NCBI GenBank assembly: GCA_913041945.1
Contig: CAJWIT010000001.1
Coordinates: forward strand, 1-64,000
From: an uncultured Fidelibacterota bacterium
GTDB lineage: Bacteria; Fidelibacterota; Marinisomatia; Marinisomatales; UBA8229
Length of the DNA stretch: 64,000 nt
Direction: 5' to 3'
The position numbers and the translations under genes are program-made. Below, in pieces: positions 1-10,070 of the stretch; position 1 is the first letter of the stretch; each line of letters opens with the position of its first letter. Under the pieces are notes generated by a model, which worked only from the letters and a program-made list of their open reading frames with translations, was not told the DNA's origin and did no database searches.

Positions 1-51
1 ATCCCCTCTACCATGTATCCATATAGGTTAATTAAGTGGTAAAGACTCTTG

Positions 52-124
52 CTCCGGAGGAGGGACTCGAACCCCCGACAAAGTGGTTAACAGCCACCTG
101 CTCTACCAACTGAGCTACTCCGGA
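52..124 (-). tRNA. tRNA-Asn (anticodon GTT)
   Basis: Reverse complement TCCGGAGTAGCTCAGTTGGTAGAGCAGGTGGCTGTTAACCACTTTGTCGGGGGTTCGAGTCCCTCCTCCGGAG folds as a cloverleaf; acceptor TCCGGAG/CTCCGGA, anticodon loop CTGTTAA; no encoded CCA. Confidence 0.95.
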
Positions 125-186
125 ATTGGTAAATTGTCCTGTATGAAAAGCTGGCGAATTTATTACAATATTTCAGGTCCTCAAAA

Positions 187-2298
187 CTACATTTCTTTTT
201 CTGCTTCTAATATTCTCCCGGGAACAAATAATCCATGACCAATCTGTTCACCGGTTATGTAAACCACGCCAGGTTCATCATGCGGTTCTCCAAATACTGA
301 ATGGATTGACTTTAATCCACCAAGCCATTTTCGCTTATCAGACAGGTATACAAGGTCTCCAGGCTGGGCTTTCATCTTTGCCATATCCTCTGTCGAAAAA
401 CGGACGACAGCAGTATCACCGTCAATCTGTTTCCAATGGACAAACACCTTCTCCCCTTCTTCATCATTTGGCTCACCGTCTTTGAAATACCTTCGGGCCT
501 CACCAATTGAACCTGCTATCAACCCTTTTGTGTTTTTCTCCTCATCATATTGCACAAAATAAGTTACAACAAATGGAACGAGAATAATGATGCCAAGCGC
601 AGCAAGAATCTGAAAATCGATACTCGCAATATTGAACGTAACCAATACAATTAAAAAGATAACGAATCCTGTTAAAACGTTCATTGCTGTTTTTCCATTC
701 TGTTTATTCTGCAATACTGAAACTGTTTTAGCCTGCCATGGACCAGTAAAAACAGCTAAAATAGCCACCCCAAGGCAAACAAGTGTATTGTACGATGCAC
801 GAATATATGAATATGGATGCGATTGGTTCATCTCGATCCCGTGATCAAATGGTGCAATCAGGATTCCAGGATATCTTGCTCCAAGAATCATCAGCGCAAC
901 TCCTCCAACAAAAGTGGTGATTACTCCAGCAGGAGTAAATTTTTTCCAGAATACACCAAGAAAAATTCCAACAACAAGCGGTGGTGTCAGGGTGGAGTGG
1001 AAGTAACCGTGCGCTTCGTAAACAGTGGGAAAATTTTTAAACGCCAAAACAGCCAGCACACCAAGTACTGTTACACCAATCGATGCATAACGCGCTGCAC
1101 CCAGTTCTTGGCGTTCTCTTTCGCTTTTCGTCCGAATCGTCTTTTTTAAAAACTTCTGCACTGGTCGGTACACATCATTGATAAAAATCGCTGCTGTGGC
1201 ATTGATGAGTGTGTCCACCGTGCTCATGAGAGCAGCTGTCAGCGCTGCCATGATGAACCCGAATATCCCTGGACTTGCAATGATGTTTGCTACAACCACA
1301 AAGATTTGGTCTGGAGAAACGGCAGGGCTTATTACATCAGGATTTGCAATGGATATTGCCTTCCCCACCCAACCTGCGTTGCCAACTACAATTGCTGATA
1401 TGGGCAGGACAAACAAAATATTTACCGCTGCCGCCTTGCGCCCCTCATTCACATTCTTACACGCCATAAAGCGCATAATTAATCCCTGATTCATAAATAA
1501 AAATCCGATAGACCCTGCAATGGCATCCTGCCAGAATATTCCTACAAAGTTAAAATTCGCCGGCTGATTAAAATCCGCCAGCGGCAGTTTCCATTCCACC
1601 GGAAGCAAATTCCAGAAAATATCAAATCCGCCAAGGTAGGTAATACCAAAAAAGAAAAGCAGCAGGCCAGCGAAAAGAAGGATGAATCCCTGGAGCAAAT
1701 CGGTGAAAATAACAGCTGTTTGACCGCCAAATGTAATGTAAATCCCCGTGATGATTGCGATCACAACAATCGCCCCCATAAGCGTAATCGGAACTGTAGT
1801 TCCAAAGATCACAAATGCTTGTGGAAGCATCGGTATCACCGCTTTTCCCAATGTGAGAAAACCAATGCCGATATATCCGATCATATACAGAAGAAGTAGG
1901 ATGGTTGCCAGAAATCGTGCGGATGGACTAAAACGTTTTTCAAAATATTCAGGTATTGAACGAACCTTTGAATACACAATAATTGGCAACCAGCCAAACA
2001 TGAAAAAGGCAATAAAAAACCAGTCATTTAAATACGTCATGGACGAAGAAATCCCGTGCTGAAATCCTTTAGCGGAGTACTTCACAAAGCTGTGACTGCC
2101 CACACCGGTTGCCACAATAGACATTGTGATCAGCCACCATGAGAATCGACGTCCACCAAAGAAAAAATCTGATGTATTTTTTGTATACCGTCCGAAATAA
2201 CTGCCAAAAAGCATAATCGCAATGAAATAAACCACCATGACAATCCAGTCCGTGGTCGTTCCGATATTATGGAAAGTTTGTGCAGCGGTGTGTTCCAT
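187..2298 (-). CDS. Sodium:solute symporter family (SSS) transporter with C-terminal soluble extension
   Basis: Multi-TM protein with SSS-like N-terminus (FFFGGRRFSWWLITMSIVATGVGSHSFV) and a hydrophilic C-terminal ~100 aa. Confidence 0.85.
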   Translation of the reverse strand: MEHTAAQTFHNIGTTTDWIVMVVYFIAIMLFGSYFGRYTKNTSDFFFGGRRFSWWLITMSIVATGVGSHSFVKYSAKGFQHGISSSMTYLNDWFFIAFFMFGWLPIIVYSKVRSIPEYFEKRFSPSARFLATILLLLYMIGYIGIGFLTLGKAVIPMLPQAFVIFGTTVPITLMGAIVVIAIITGIYITFGGQTAVIFTDLLQGFILLFAGLLLFFFGITYLGGFDIFWNLLPVEWKLPLADFNQPANFNFVGIFWQDAIAGSIGFLFMNQGLIMRFMACKNVNEGRKAAAVNILFVLPISAIVVGNAGWVGKAISIANPDVISPAVSPDQIFVVVANIIASPGIFGFIMAALTAALMSTVDTLINATAAIFINDVYRPVQKFLKKTIRTKSERERQELGAARYASIGVTVLGVLAVLAFKNFPTVYEAHGYFHSTLTPPLVVGIFLGVFWKKFTPAGVITTFVGGVALMILGARYPGILIAPFDHGIEMNQSHPYSYIRASYNTLVCLGVAILAVFTGPWQAKTVSVLQNKQNGKTAMNVLTGFVIFLIVLVTFNIASIDFQILAALGIIILVPFVVTYFVQYDEEKNTKGLIAGSIGEARRYFKDGEPNDEEGEKVFVHWKQIDGDTAVVRFSTEDMAKMKAQPGDLVYLSDKRKWLGGLKSIHSVFGEPHDEPGVVYITGEQIGHGLFVPGRILEAEKEM

Positions 2299-2600
2299 TA
2301 TACCCCTGTTTTCTTTCTAAGAATAACCGTTACAATGATAAATACCACTGCCAACAGCAGCAAGATAATTGGCACCGCATATACAGAAATCATACCAAGG
2401 GCAGCAAGCGTCATAAGAAAATGCATTGCTAAATACCAGACAAAACCAAACAGCAGAACCCACATCCATTTTTTATGAGAATATCGGCGCAAATCAAATG
2501 ATCCAGCTTTCAAGGTTATAATGATTCCAAAAACGAAGAGGAATCCTCCCAATCCATACAGATAAATGAAAGGCAGCCAGGAATGTGAAAAAAGATCCAT
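2298..2600 (-). CDS. Small membrane protein, overlaps start of SSS transporter
   Basis: 100 aa with about three hydrophobic segments; TAATG stop/start overlap with downstream transporter. Confidence 0.6.
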   Translation of the reverse strand: MDLFSHSWLPFIYLYGLGGFLFVFGIIITLKAGSFDLRRYSHKKWMWVLLFGFVWYLAMHFLMTLAALGMISVYAVPIILLLLAVVFIIVTVILRKKTGV

Positions 2601-2610
2601 AAATAGTTAC

Positions 2611-3102
2611 TTATCTATTTTTGATACGGTCAAAATGAGGCCTCAATAAATCATAACATTCCTGAAGTCCCTGGACCTCCACTTTTGTGTGCCCTAAAAC
2701 CGGCATGAAGTTGGTATCTCCAGCCCATCTTGGAACAATATGGAAGTGGATATGCTCTTTAATTCCGGCCCCGGCGGCTGCACCAATATTTGCTCCAAAA
2801 TTAAATCCCTGCGCATCCATGGTTTCCTTAAGGATTGCCATGGATTGATCTGCCAGCACCATTATCTCTTTGTATGTGTCCGCATCAAGTTCCTTGGTAT
2901 TATCCACATGAATATAGGGTGCTAACATAAGATGCGCATTATTGTAGGGATAGAGATTCATAAGAATAAAGACCTTCTCTCCACGATAAAGAATCAAATC
3001 TTCCCTGTCATTATCCCCGGCTGGTTTATCGCAGAAAATACAGCCATCCTCTTTCGGGGAACGGATATACTCAATCCGCCACGGAGCCCAAAGTTTTTTC
3101 AT
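2611..3102 (-). CDS. HIT family hydrolase / AP4A phosphorylase-like
   Basis: CIFCDKP zinc motif and HIHFHIVPRW (HxHxHxx) histidine triad. Confidence 0.9.
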   Translation of the reverse strand: MKKLWAPWRIEYIRSPKEDGCIFCDKPAGDNDREDLILYRGEKVFILMNLYPYNNAHLMLAPYIHVDNTKELDADTYKEIMVLADQSMAILKETMDAQGFNFGANIGAAAGAGIKEHIHFHIVPRWAGDTNFMPVLGHTKVEVQGLQECYDLLRPHFDRIKNR

Positions 3103-3132
3103 GGGGAAAGGAAATAACTTAAAACGATTAGT

Positions 3133-5214
3133 TTATTCTTCTCTTTGACGTTTATAAGCTGCAATGACTTTCTGTTCAAACTCCCTTGGTAGATTTTCGT
3201 AATGGCTGTGTGTTTCGGTATGAAAGCCGCGGCCACCGGTCAGAGATCGTATCTTGGTTGCATAATTATGGAGTTCAGCTTGTGGAAGTTGGGCTTTTAC
3301 TTTTTGAAAATGTCCATCAGAATCCACTCCCATGATTTTGCCCCTCCGACCAGAAATATCACCCATCACATCTCCCATATACTCCTCCGGAACTTTCACT
3401 TCCACATTGGTAATCGGTTCCAGTAATCCGGGCTCGGCAGCCATAAATGATTCCTTGAATGCATTTTTCCCCGCAGTTTGAAAGGCGATATCCTTGGAGT
3501 CAACCGGGTGCTGTTTTCCATCATAGAAATCCACTTTTAAATCCACAACCCGGTACCCTGCAAGAATCCCTTCATCACAGGCTGCTTTTACCCCTTTTCC
3601 CACAGATGGGACAAAAACACGATCCACATTCTGTCCGCGAAGTGAATCAACAAATTCAATTCCTTCGCCACGATCTTTTGGTTCAATGCGCATCCACACT
3701 TCAGCAAACTGACCGGCTCCGCCAGACTGTTTTTTATGACGGTATTTGGATTCACCTTTTCCGCGAATAGTCTCACGATACGGAATTTTTGGTTCAATAA
3801 GATCAATATCAACATTAAATCGCCGTTTTAGACGTTCAACTGAAGTCTTGATATGAAGTTCTCCCTGACCGGATATAATTGTTTGTCTCACTTCACTATC
3901 AACACGATATACAAACGTCGGATCTTCTTCATGAAGAGTTGCCAAACCCATAGATATTTTTTCTTCGTCCCCTTTTGCTTTGAGGACAATTGCAGAGTGA
4001 ATATTCGGATTTGGATATTCAATTTCCGGTATTACTACTTTAAACTTCGGACTGCACAGGGTATTTCCAGCATGAGTATCCTTCAATTTAACAACGGCAC
4101 CGATATCACCTGGATTTAATGAGTTTACACTTATCCTATTCTTCCCGTTTAAAACAAAAAGCTGTCCAAACCGCTCAGTCGTTCCACGGGATGTGTTGAA
4201 CATATCCATCCCTGTTGTTACCTTGCCGGAATAGACTCTGAAAAAAGAAAGATCACCAACGTGAGCTTCGCTAATGGTTTTAAACACCTGCACCACTGGA
4301 TTACTGTTTTCCAGTTCAACATCTATATTTTCATCTGAGCGAGGAGCTTTTGCAACAATTTTTGCTCTGTCCACAGGTGAAGAACCATATTTCGCAATAA
4401 AATCCAACAACCGCGAAACACCCACGTTTGTTGTTGCGGATGTGCAGAATAGCGGAACGATAGTTTGGCTCTGAATCGCTTCGTGAATTCCACTGCGCAT
4501 TTCATCTTCAGAAAGTCCACCTTCTTCAAAAAACTTTTCAAGAAGAGAATCGTCTGATTCCGCTACATATTCAATCAGTTCTTCATGCAGGGCTTCAACT
4601 CTATCACTCCATTCACCTTCTGCGGTATCTTCTGTGAATTTCCCGCTTCCGTCTGTTTGATATGTGATTATTTCTTTCCGCATTACATCAATGACTTTAT
4701 TAAATCCCGGACCTGCACTAACAGAGATTTGCATCGGGAATACGTTTTTCCCGAACCGTTCTCTAGCAGAAGACAAAATTTCATCAAATTTTGTATGCTC
4801 TCTGTCAAAACCATTCACAACAATAACTTTAGAAATACCCTGGTTGGTTGCATGGGTCCACATTTGTTCTGTACCCACTTCAATACCATTTACGGCATGA
4901 ACAACGATCATCGCAAGGTCGGCTACACTGATTGCTCCAATTGCTTCGCCGACAAAATCCATGTATCCCGGTGCATCAAGCAGGTTAAACTTTTTCTCCT
5001 GCCAAGACAAATATAATGGCGCAGCATGAATAGATATTTGTCTTTCCTTTTCGCCGGGATGATAATCTGACGTGGTTGTCCCCGCTTCAATAGAACCTAT
5101 GCGGTTAATTTGCCCCCCGCACATAAGCATGGCTTCGCATAAAATTGTCTTTCCACTGTCTCCGTGTCCTACGACAGCAATATTTCGTATGTCAGCAGGT
5201 TGATAGTCTTTCAC
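3133..5214 (-). CDS. Elongation factor G-like GTPase (EF-G paralog)
   Basis: G1 GHGDSGKT, G3 DAPGYMDF, EF-G domain IV/V signature (RRGKIMGVDSDGHFQKVKAQLPQAELHNYATKIRSLTGGRGFH). Confidence 0.9.
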   Translation of the reverse strand: MKDYQPADIRNIAVVGHGDSGKTILCEAMLMCGGQINRIGSIEAGTTTSDYHPGEKERQISIHAAPLYLSWQEKKFNLLDAPGYMDFVGEAIGAISVADLAMIVVHAVNGIEVGTEQMWTHATNQGISKVIVVNGFDREHTKFDEILSSARERFGKNVFPMQISVSAGPGFNKVIDVMRKEIITYQTDGSGKFTEDTAEGEWSDRVEALHEELIEYVAESDDSLLEKFFEEGGLSEDEMRSGIHEAIQSQTIVPLFCTSATTNVGVSRLLDFIAKYGSSPVDRAKIVAKAPRSDENIDVELENSNPVVQVFKTISEAHVGDLSFFRVYSGKVTTGMDMFNTSRGTTERFGQLFVLNGKNRISVNSLNPGDIGAVVKLKDTHAGNTLCSPKFKVVIPEIEYPNPNIHSAIVLKAKGDEEKISMGLATLHEEDPTFVYRVDSEVRQTIISGQGELHIKTSVERLKRRFNVDIDLIEPKIPYRETIRGKGESKYRHKKQSGGAGQFAEVWMRIEPKDRGEGIEFVDSLRGQNVDRVFVPSVGKGVKAACDEGILAGYRVVDLKVDFYDGKQHPVDSKDIAFQTAGKNAFKESFMAAEPGLLEPITNVEVKVPEEYMGDVMGDISGRRGKIMGVDSDGHFQKVKAQLPQAELHNYATKIRSLTGGRGFHTETHSHYENLPREFEQKVIAAYKRQREE

Positions 5215-5284
5215 AATAGTAATCCTTTATTAATTCATTCTATTCAAAAACGAGCAGGATTGTAGCCTTTATATCCTTTCAAAA

Positions 5285-5569
5285 TCAAGGCTTTTCCACC
5301 TGACCCATTTCAAAAAGATCCAACCCTTTTTCATTTATATATTCTCTAAGTACCGGGACAATATAAACTCCGGTTAAATCAATATCTGCAAATTCACGGG
5401 CCAAAACTCGAAGTCTTTGTTCGATAGGCTTCAATTTATTCAATACAATGACCTTATCTTGTTTCAAGATACATGAGCCCCCATAAAAATCACCCTTTCC
5501 CTGGACAATTCGCAATCCCAATTTTTTTGCTAAAGACACAAAATGTTCTAATAATTGTTTCTGTTTCAT
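5285..5569 (-). CDS. Conserved hypothetical small protein
   Basis: 94 aa ORF directly abutting the manC-like gene, same strand; no recognised family. Confidence 0.5.
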   Translation of the reverse strand: MKQKQLLEHFVSLAKKLGLRIVQGKGDFYGGSCILKQDKVIVLNKLKPIEQRLRVLAREFADIDLTGVYIVPVLREYINEKGLDLFEMGQVEKP

Positions 5570-6631
5570 TTACAACAAGTCATCCCGGGCAGTTTTACCC
5601 ATTTTTTCCACCAACAATTTGACTTCTTCTGCCTGATCCTTATGGACAACTAGTGTAGCATCTTCCGTATGGACAACTACAATGTTATCAAGTCCCAAAA
5701 CTGCCGTAAAATGATCGTAAGAATGAATAAAATTTTCTTTTCCATTAAGAACCAGTCCATTCCCTCTCACCACATTCCTCTTCTTATTTTTTTGCAGGAT
5801 GTCACACACTGCATTCCATGACCCAACATCATTCCAGTCAAAATCTGCCCGAACAACATAGGCATTTGACGTTACTTTTTCCATTATCCCGTAATCGATG
5901 GATTGAGGGATTATATCTTCCCATATGGCGGTGATATCTTTTTTTTGATTCAACAAGGATTTCATTTTTTGCAACCGATCATGAAGGTCCGGCGAGTGTG
6001 TTTTCATCAGATCCATCAGTACATCCACACGCCAAAAGAAAATCCCTGAATTCCATAAAAAATCTCCACTCTCTATAAACCGTTCTGCTAATCTTAAATG
6101 GGGTTTTTCTGCAAATGCCTTCAAAGAGTGTGCATCTAAATAATGTGCGGTACTCTCTTTTGCGTGCTGGATGTAGCCATATGCGGTTGAGGGGAATGTA
6201 GGTATAATGCCGATCGTTACCACAGTTTGGTTCTGTTTAGCCAAACGATTAGATGTACTAATTGCTCTCACAAATTTCCGATGGCCAACTATTAGATGAT
6301 CCGCGGGAAACACTCCTATAACCGCATCTTTTTGTAACTCACCAATACGAAGAGCGGCCAAGCCAATACAGGGTGCAGTGTTTTTCCCACTTGGCTCTAT
6401 TATTATATTCTCAGCACTGATCCCCTTAATGGATTTCAATATCTTTTCAGCCAGTTCCGCTCCAGTAACAATAAAGATATCTTCCACGACCTTCAATTTT
6501 TTAAGACGGTCAACAGTCATCTGCAGCATAGATTTATCACCAACAATATCCAGAAGTTGTTTCGGCTTTACTCTGCGGCTCAGAGGCCAGAAACGTGTCC
6601 CGCTTCCACCGGCCATGATCACACAATACAT
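5570..6631 (-). CDS. manC: Mannose-1-phosphate guanylyltransferase
   Basis: MAGGSGTRFWPLSRRVKPKQ nucleotidyltransferase motif, FAEKP, WNSGIFFWR, DWNDVGSW. Confidence 0.9.
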   Translation of the reverse strand: MYCVIMAGGSGTRFWPLSRRVKPKQLLDIVGDKSMLQMTVDRLKKLKVVEDIFIVTGAELAEKILKSIKGISAENIIIEPSGKNTAPCIGLAALRIGELQKDAVIGVFPADHLIVGHRKFVRAISTSNRLAKQNQTVVTIGIIPTFPSTAYGYIQHAKESTAHYLDAHSLKAFAEKPHLRLAERFIESGDFLWNSGIFFWRVDVLMDLMKTHSPDLHDRLQKMKSLLNQKKDITAIWEDIIPQSIDYGIMEKVTSNAYVVRADFDWNDVGSWNAVCDILQKNKKRNVVRGNGLVLNGKENFIHSYDHFTAVLGLDNIVVVHTEDATLVVHKDQAEEVKLLVEKMGKTARDDLL

Positions 6632-8341
6632 TCAGAATGTCCTCAAAAATAAAATTTTATCAAGATCTATATCCCAATTAGCCCGTATCTCTAAAGTGTC
6701 CGGCATCATTAAAAATGATTCCGATGGAGAATAGGGTACTGCTTTCCCATATGTATAGTTGTGATCTTGATCTCTGTCTTCAAATATCATCAGAAAATAA
6801 TGCCCTTCTGGAATCATTACTAATTCAAATCCAGACTCTAAGTTTACAACTGATGTCCATTTATTTTCAGGATTTTCAAGAGATTTTAATTCAACAACCA
6901 GATGCGACTTTTCACCAGATTCAACAGTTCCATACAGATTGCCATAGCCTATAAAATCTTCAGTTTGAATATGTATGTTTGTGAGAGAATCTTCAAATGT
7001 CATTCTTCCAGCTTCTTTATTACTAATTAATTGTAAAAAATAAATTTGATTTGGTTCCCAATCATTAACTGTTGCCACATTGATCTTGAGTGGACTAATA
7101 AAATTTGTTACAAATTCTACGGAATCAGAATCTCCCTGTATAAATTCGATGCTTTGAAAAACCATTCCCTGCTGTACAGGTTTAGAAAAAATAAGTGAAA
7201 CCGGGGGCTTATTCCCCAGTTCAGGCTGAACGATTACCCTGCTGCCCGGGAAAATCAGTTCAAGAAAGGACGAATCAGGTGTCTCCGGCATTGTAATTTT
7301 TATGAAAGATGTATCAAGAATTACATGCTCTTCCTGGGACAAATACTCCAGGTGAATTTCAATTGTCTTTCCTGCCAAACTATCTAAGACAGTAATAATT
7401 AAGTTTTTACTATCAAGGGGGTCATGAAAAAAATCTACTGGCACAGATACACTATCTTCGGTTACAAGTATAATTTTACCTTCCAGTTTTTCCGTTGGTA
7501 ATCCCCGATTGAAAAATAACCTTCCCCATCTGGATGAATTCCATTCTCCTTTAACAAGGCGGAAAGGTTGCGGCTCTTTTCGAACAATCATATTTATCTC
7601 TGTTAAGGAATCATTTTCCCCAAGCTCAAGGTGATCCTTCCAATAAAGACCGTACCGCATTCTCTTCGTGTCAAGAGGCAGCCCTGCGCCTTCATTACCG
7701 ATGGAAAGAATTTGATATCTGCCGGGAGATAAATATTTAAACTGATAGTAATCATCATCCGTTACGTCAGTTACATAATCAGGCTTTGTAAAAAATAATG
7801 AATCAATATCTTCATCATTAAACCGCCATAAGTGGACAGCAATATCATTTTCATTAAATACCTGTCCTGAAATCTGACCCCGGGCGATTTCACTGCCGGT
7901 ACTATAAGCCATATGAACAGGTTCTGCCAATGGGACACCATGTTCGTCTTTCAAGCCTCTTCCAGCTGTAATGACGTAGGTCTGGTTTGGTGCTAAATCG
8001 TGAGGAAGCTCTAAAAACAATTCATCCCCTTTAAAGCGAATATCCAATTGTTCATTCAGTCTGGGGAAAACTCGGAATCCATGTTCTACGGTGGATTCAT
8101 CCATGTATTCTGAAAATCGGAGATGGATTTCACCTCCACGAAATTGTATTGTCCCGCTGGGAGGAGTCACCGCAACCAGCTCCGGGGGTGTTGTGTCAAC
8201 TGGTCCTCCAGATGGTGCCTGAACAGCTGCACATGAAAGCAGAATAAAAAACAAAACATGTACAATCAGATAAATAAATAGTGTTTTATTAGGAATAATA
8301 AATTCTTTCCTTCTCAATACCTGTTTTTTCCCCTTAATCAA
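6632..8341 (-). CDS. Lipoprotein with SbsA/Ig-like domain
   Basis: N-terminal lipobox-like LLSCAAVQAPSGG then DTTPPELVAVTPPSGT Ig-like start typical of FCB-group lipoproteins. Confidence 0.7.
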   Translation of the reverse strand: MIKGKKQVLRRKEFIIPNKTLFIYLIVHVLFFILLSCAAVQAPSGGPVDTTPPELVAVTPPSGTIQFRGGEIHLRFSEYMDESTVEHGFRVFPRLNEQLDIRFKGDELFLELPHDLAPNQTYVITAGRGLKDEHGVPLAEPVHMAYSTGSEIARGQISGQVFNENDIAVHLWRFNDEDIDSLFFTKPDYVTDVTDDDYYQFKYLSPGRYQILSIGNEGAGLPLDTKRMRYGLYWKDHLELGENDSLTEINMIVRKEPQPFRLVKGEWNSSRWGRLFFNRGLPTEKLEGKIILVTEDSVSVPVDFFHDPLDSKNLIITVLDSLAGKTIEIHLEYLSQEEHVILDTSFIKITMPETPDSSFLELIFPGSRVIVQPELGNKPPVSLIFSKPVQQGMVFQSIEFIQGDSDSVEFVTNFISPLKINVATVNDWEPNQIYFLQLISNKEAGRMTFEDSLTNIHIQTEDFIGYGNLYGTVESGEKSHLVVELKSLENPENKWTSVVNLESGFELVMIPEGHYFLMIFEDRDQDHNYTYGKAVPYSPSESFLMMPDTLEIRANWDIDLDKILFLRTF

Positions 8342-9038
8342 TATTTAAATTTACGGGAATTTCCCGTAAAAAAGTGATTTCTTCTAAAGTCACATTAACT
8401 GTAATACACCATATTCTCACTCCAGTTTCGAATGCGCTTTGCAATGCCTTCCCAAATTTTGGATCGCGATCCCACATAGGTCTGAATTCGTGTGCATCCG
8501 GACGCTGGCACACAAACAAAATACCCGCTCTTTTGCCGGACTCCACTAATTTTTGGAGCGCCATGGCATGCCGACGTCCCCGCTCTGTTACAGCATCTGG
8601 AAATGCTGCAATTCCATTTTCTGCATAAGTAACCGATTTTACTTCTAAATAGAATTCATGCTTATCACTATCCTCCAGTAAAAAGTCAAACCTGTGACGG
8701 CCAACTGTGTATTCCGGTCTTAAGATTTTATAATCAGTAAACATTGAAAGTTCGCCTGACTCAAGGGCTTCCTTAACAAATTGATTTGGAAGAGCAGAAA
8801 CCAGGGACACAAGAGTGCCATTGTACCGAACCATCCTGGTTGTATATTGAGTTTTTCGATGTGTATTTTTCGGAACGGAAGATATATATAATTCCGCCCC
8901 CGGGGTTAATAACTCCTTCAGCCGCCCAGGGTCCGGCAAATGACTCTCCACTACTAAGCCGTCCATATCCACTACAGTTAAAAATCTGTTTGGTCTTTCA
9001 ATAAATTTGCCTTTGAGAAGCTGTTCTCTGATTTTCAA
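8334..9038 (-). CDS. sfsA: DNA/RNA nuclease SfsA family
   Basis: FIERPNRF, HLPDPGRLKELL, FYLEVKSVTY, FPDAVTERGRRH. Confidence 0.93.
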   Translation of the reverse strand: MKIREQLLKGKFIERPNRFLTVVDMDGLVVESHLPDPGRLKELLTPGAELYISSVPKNTHRKTQYTTRMVRYNGTLVSLVSALPNQFVKEALESGELSMFTDYKILRPEYTVGRHRFDFLLEDSDKHEFYLEVKSVTYAENGIAAFPDAVTERGRRHAMALQKLVESGKRAGILFVCQRPDAHEFRPMWDRDPKFGKALQSAFETGVRIWCITVNVTLEEITFLREIPVNLNID

Positions 9039-9088
9039 GTTCGGATGGTTTTATTCTGAATTCAACGTGTAAATTTGCTCATATTATA

Positions 9089-10021
9089 ATGAACAAAACA
9101 AATCTGGAAAAACGAATCTATAACGCTCAATGCTATGGCAATATTGAACCCATTGAATACATGGTGCCATACCCGAATCTCCATGCTCTCGTGGAGGGAC
9201 AAAATGTAAAATATAAAGATCATCTTCTGTATCATGACTTGAGTATGACAAATGAGGATTTTTTCATTCGGGTTCAGAAAACCGCCCATTGGCTGAAAGC
9301 CTCAGGTGTCCGTCCAAAAGACAGAGTGATGATGGCTGGACTTCCCTTTCCAACTGCGGAAATTATTGCTTTTGGTATCTGGACGATGGGCGCAACCCTT
9401 GTACTTACCGCACAAAATGATCTCAAAACAGCAAGAACAGCCTGCCAACCAATTTTTATAGTTCAGCCTGAATTAGATCTGGAAAAGGAAATTGATGTTT
9501 TTGATGAACAATTTATACCAGCTTTTAAACCCAATCTCCATGAAGAGGCAGCAATCTATTGGAAAGACGGAAAAGCCATTCGGCTCAGTCATTATAACCT
9601 GCTGGTAAATGCAAATGGAATCCAAAAAATACTCGATTTATTTGAGCAGGATACTTTTTTGATTCAACTGAAAGCGGAATCAACCGCCTGGGTTGTTCTT
9701 CAGGCAATTCTCCCATTATACACTGGGGCAGGAATTACTTCAAAAAATCCGAAAATTACCATCAGTCTTCCAACTCAATTTGATTCAGCAGATTATATTG
9801 TTGATTTTGACTGGACTGAATTAAAAACCACAACCCCACTCCATCTATATATAAAACCTGAGAACACGGCTGTTCTCGCGATAGGTTCCTCACCGGTTCA
9901 TATGACTGCTATTGAGAAAGATAATCAGCATCTAAAAATATCTGGACACTCTGTTATGATGGGATACCTCAATGATAAAAACAACCAAAAAATATTTATT
10001 AAAGGAAAAATGAATATCTAA
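9089..10021 (+). CDS. Shortened ANL-superfamily (AMP-binding/acyl-CoA synthetase-like) protein lacking P-loop and C-terminal subdomain
   Basis: N-terminal AMP-binding-like layout (VRPKDRVMMAGLPFPTAEIIAFGIWTMGATLVL), LSHYNLLVNANGI after where the TSGTTG P-loop should be, ISGHSVMMGYLND near C-terminus. Confidence 0.55.
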   Translation: MNKTNLEKRIYNAQCYGNIEPIEYMVPYPNLHALVEGQNVKYKDHLLYHDLSMTNEDFFIRVQKTAHWLKASGVRPKDRVMMAGLPFPTAEIIAFGIWTMGATLVLTAQNDLKTARTACQPIFIVQPELDLEKEIDVFDEQFIPAFKPNLHEEAAIYWKDGKAIRLSHYNLLVNANGIQKILDLFEQDTFLIQLKAESTAWVVLQAILPLYTGAGITSKNPKITISLPTQFDSADYIVDFDWTELKTTTPLHLYIKPENTAVLAIGSSPVHMTAIEKDNQHLKISGHSVMMGYLNDKNNQKIFIKGKMNI

Positions 10022-10070
10022 TTATATATTGAAAAGTCTACACTCCTTTCAAATTTAAGCAGTGCAAAAA

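Noticed and set aside
4585-5016. Long plus-strand ORF (143 aa) antisense to the EF-G-like gene
   Set aside because: Antisense shadow of a clearly conserved coding gene; low-complexity composition and no recognisable domain.
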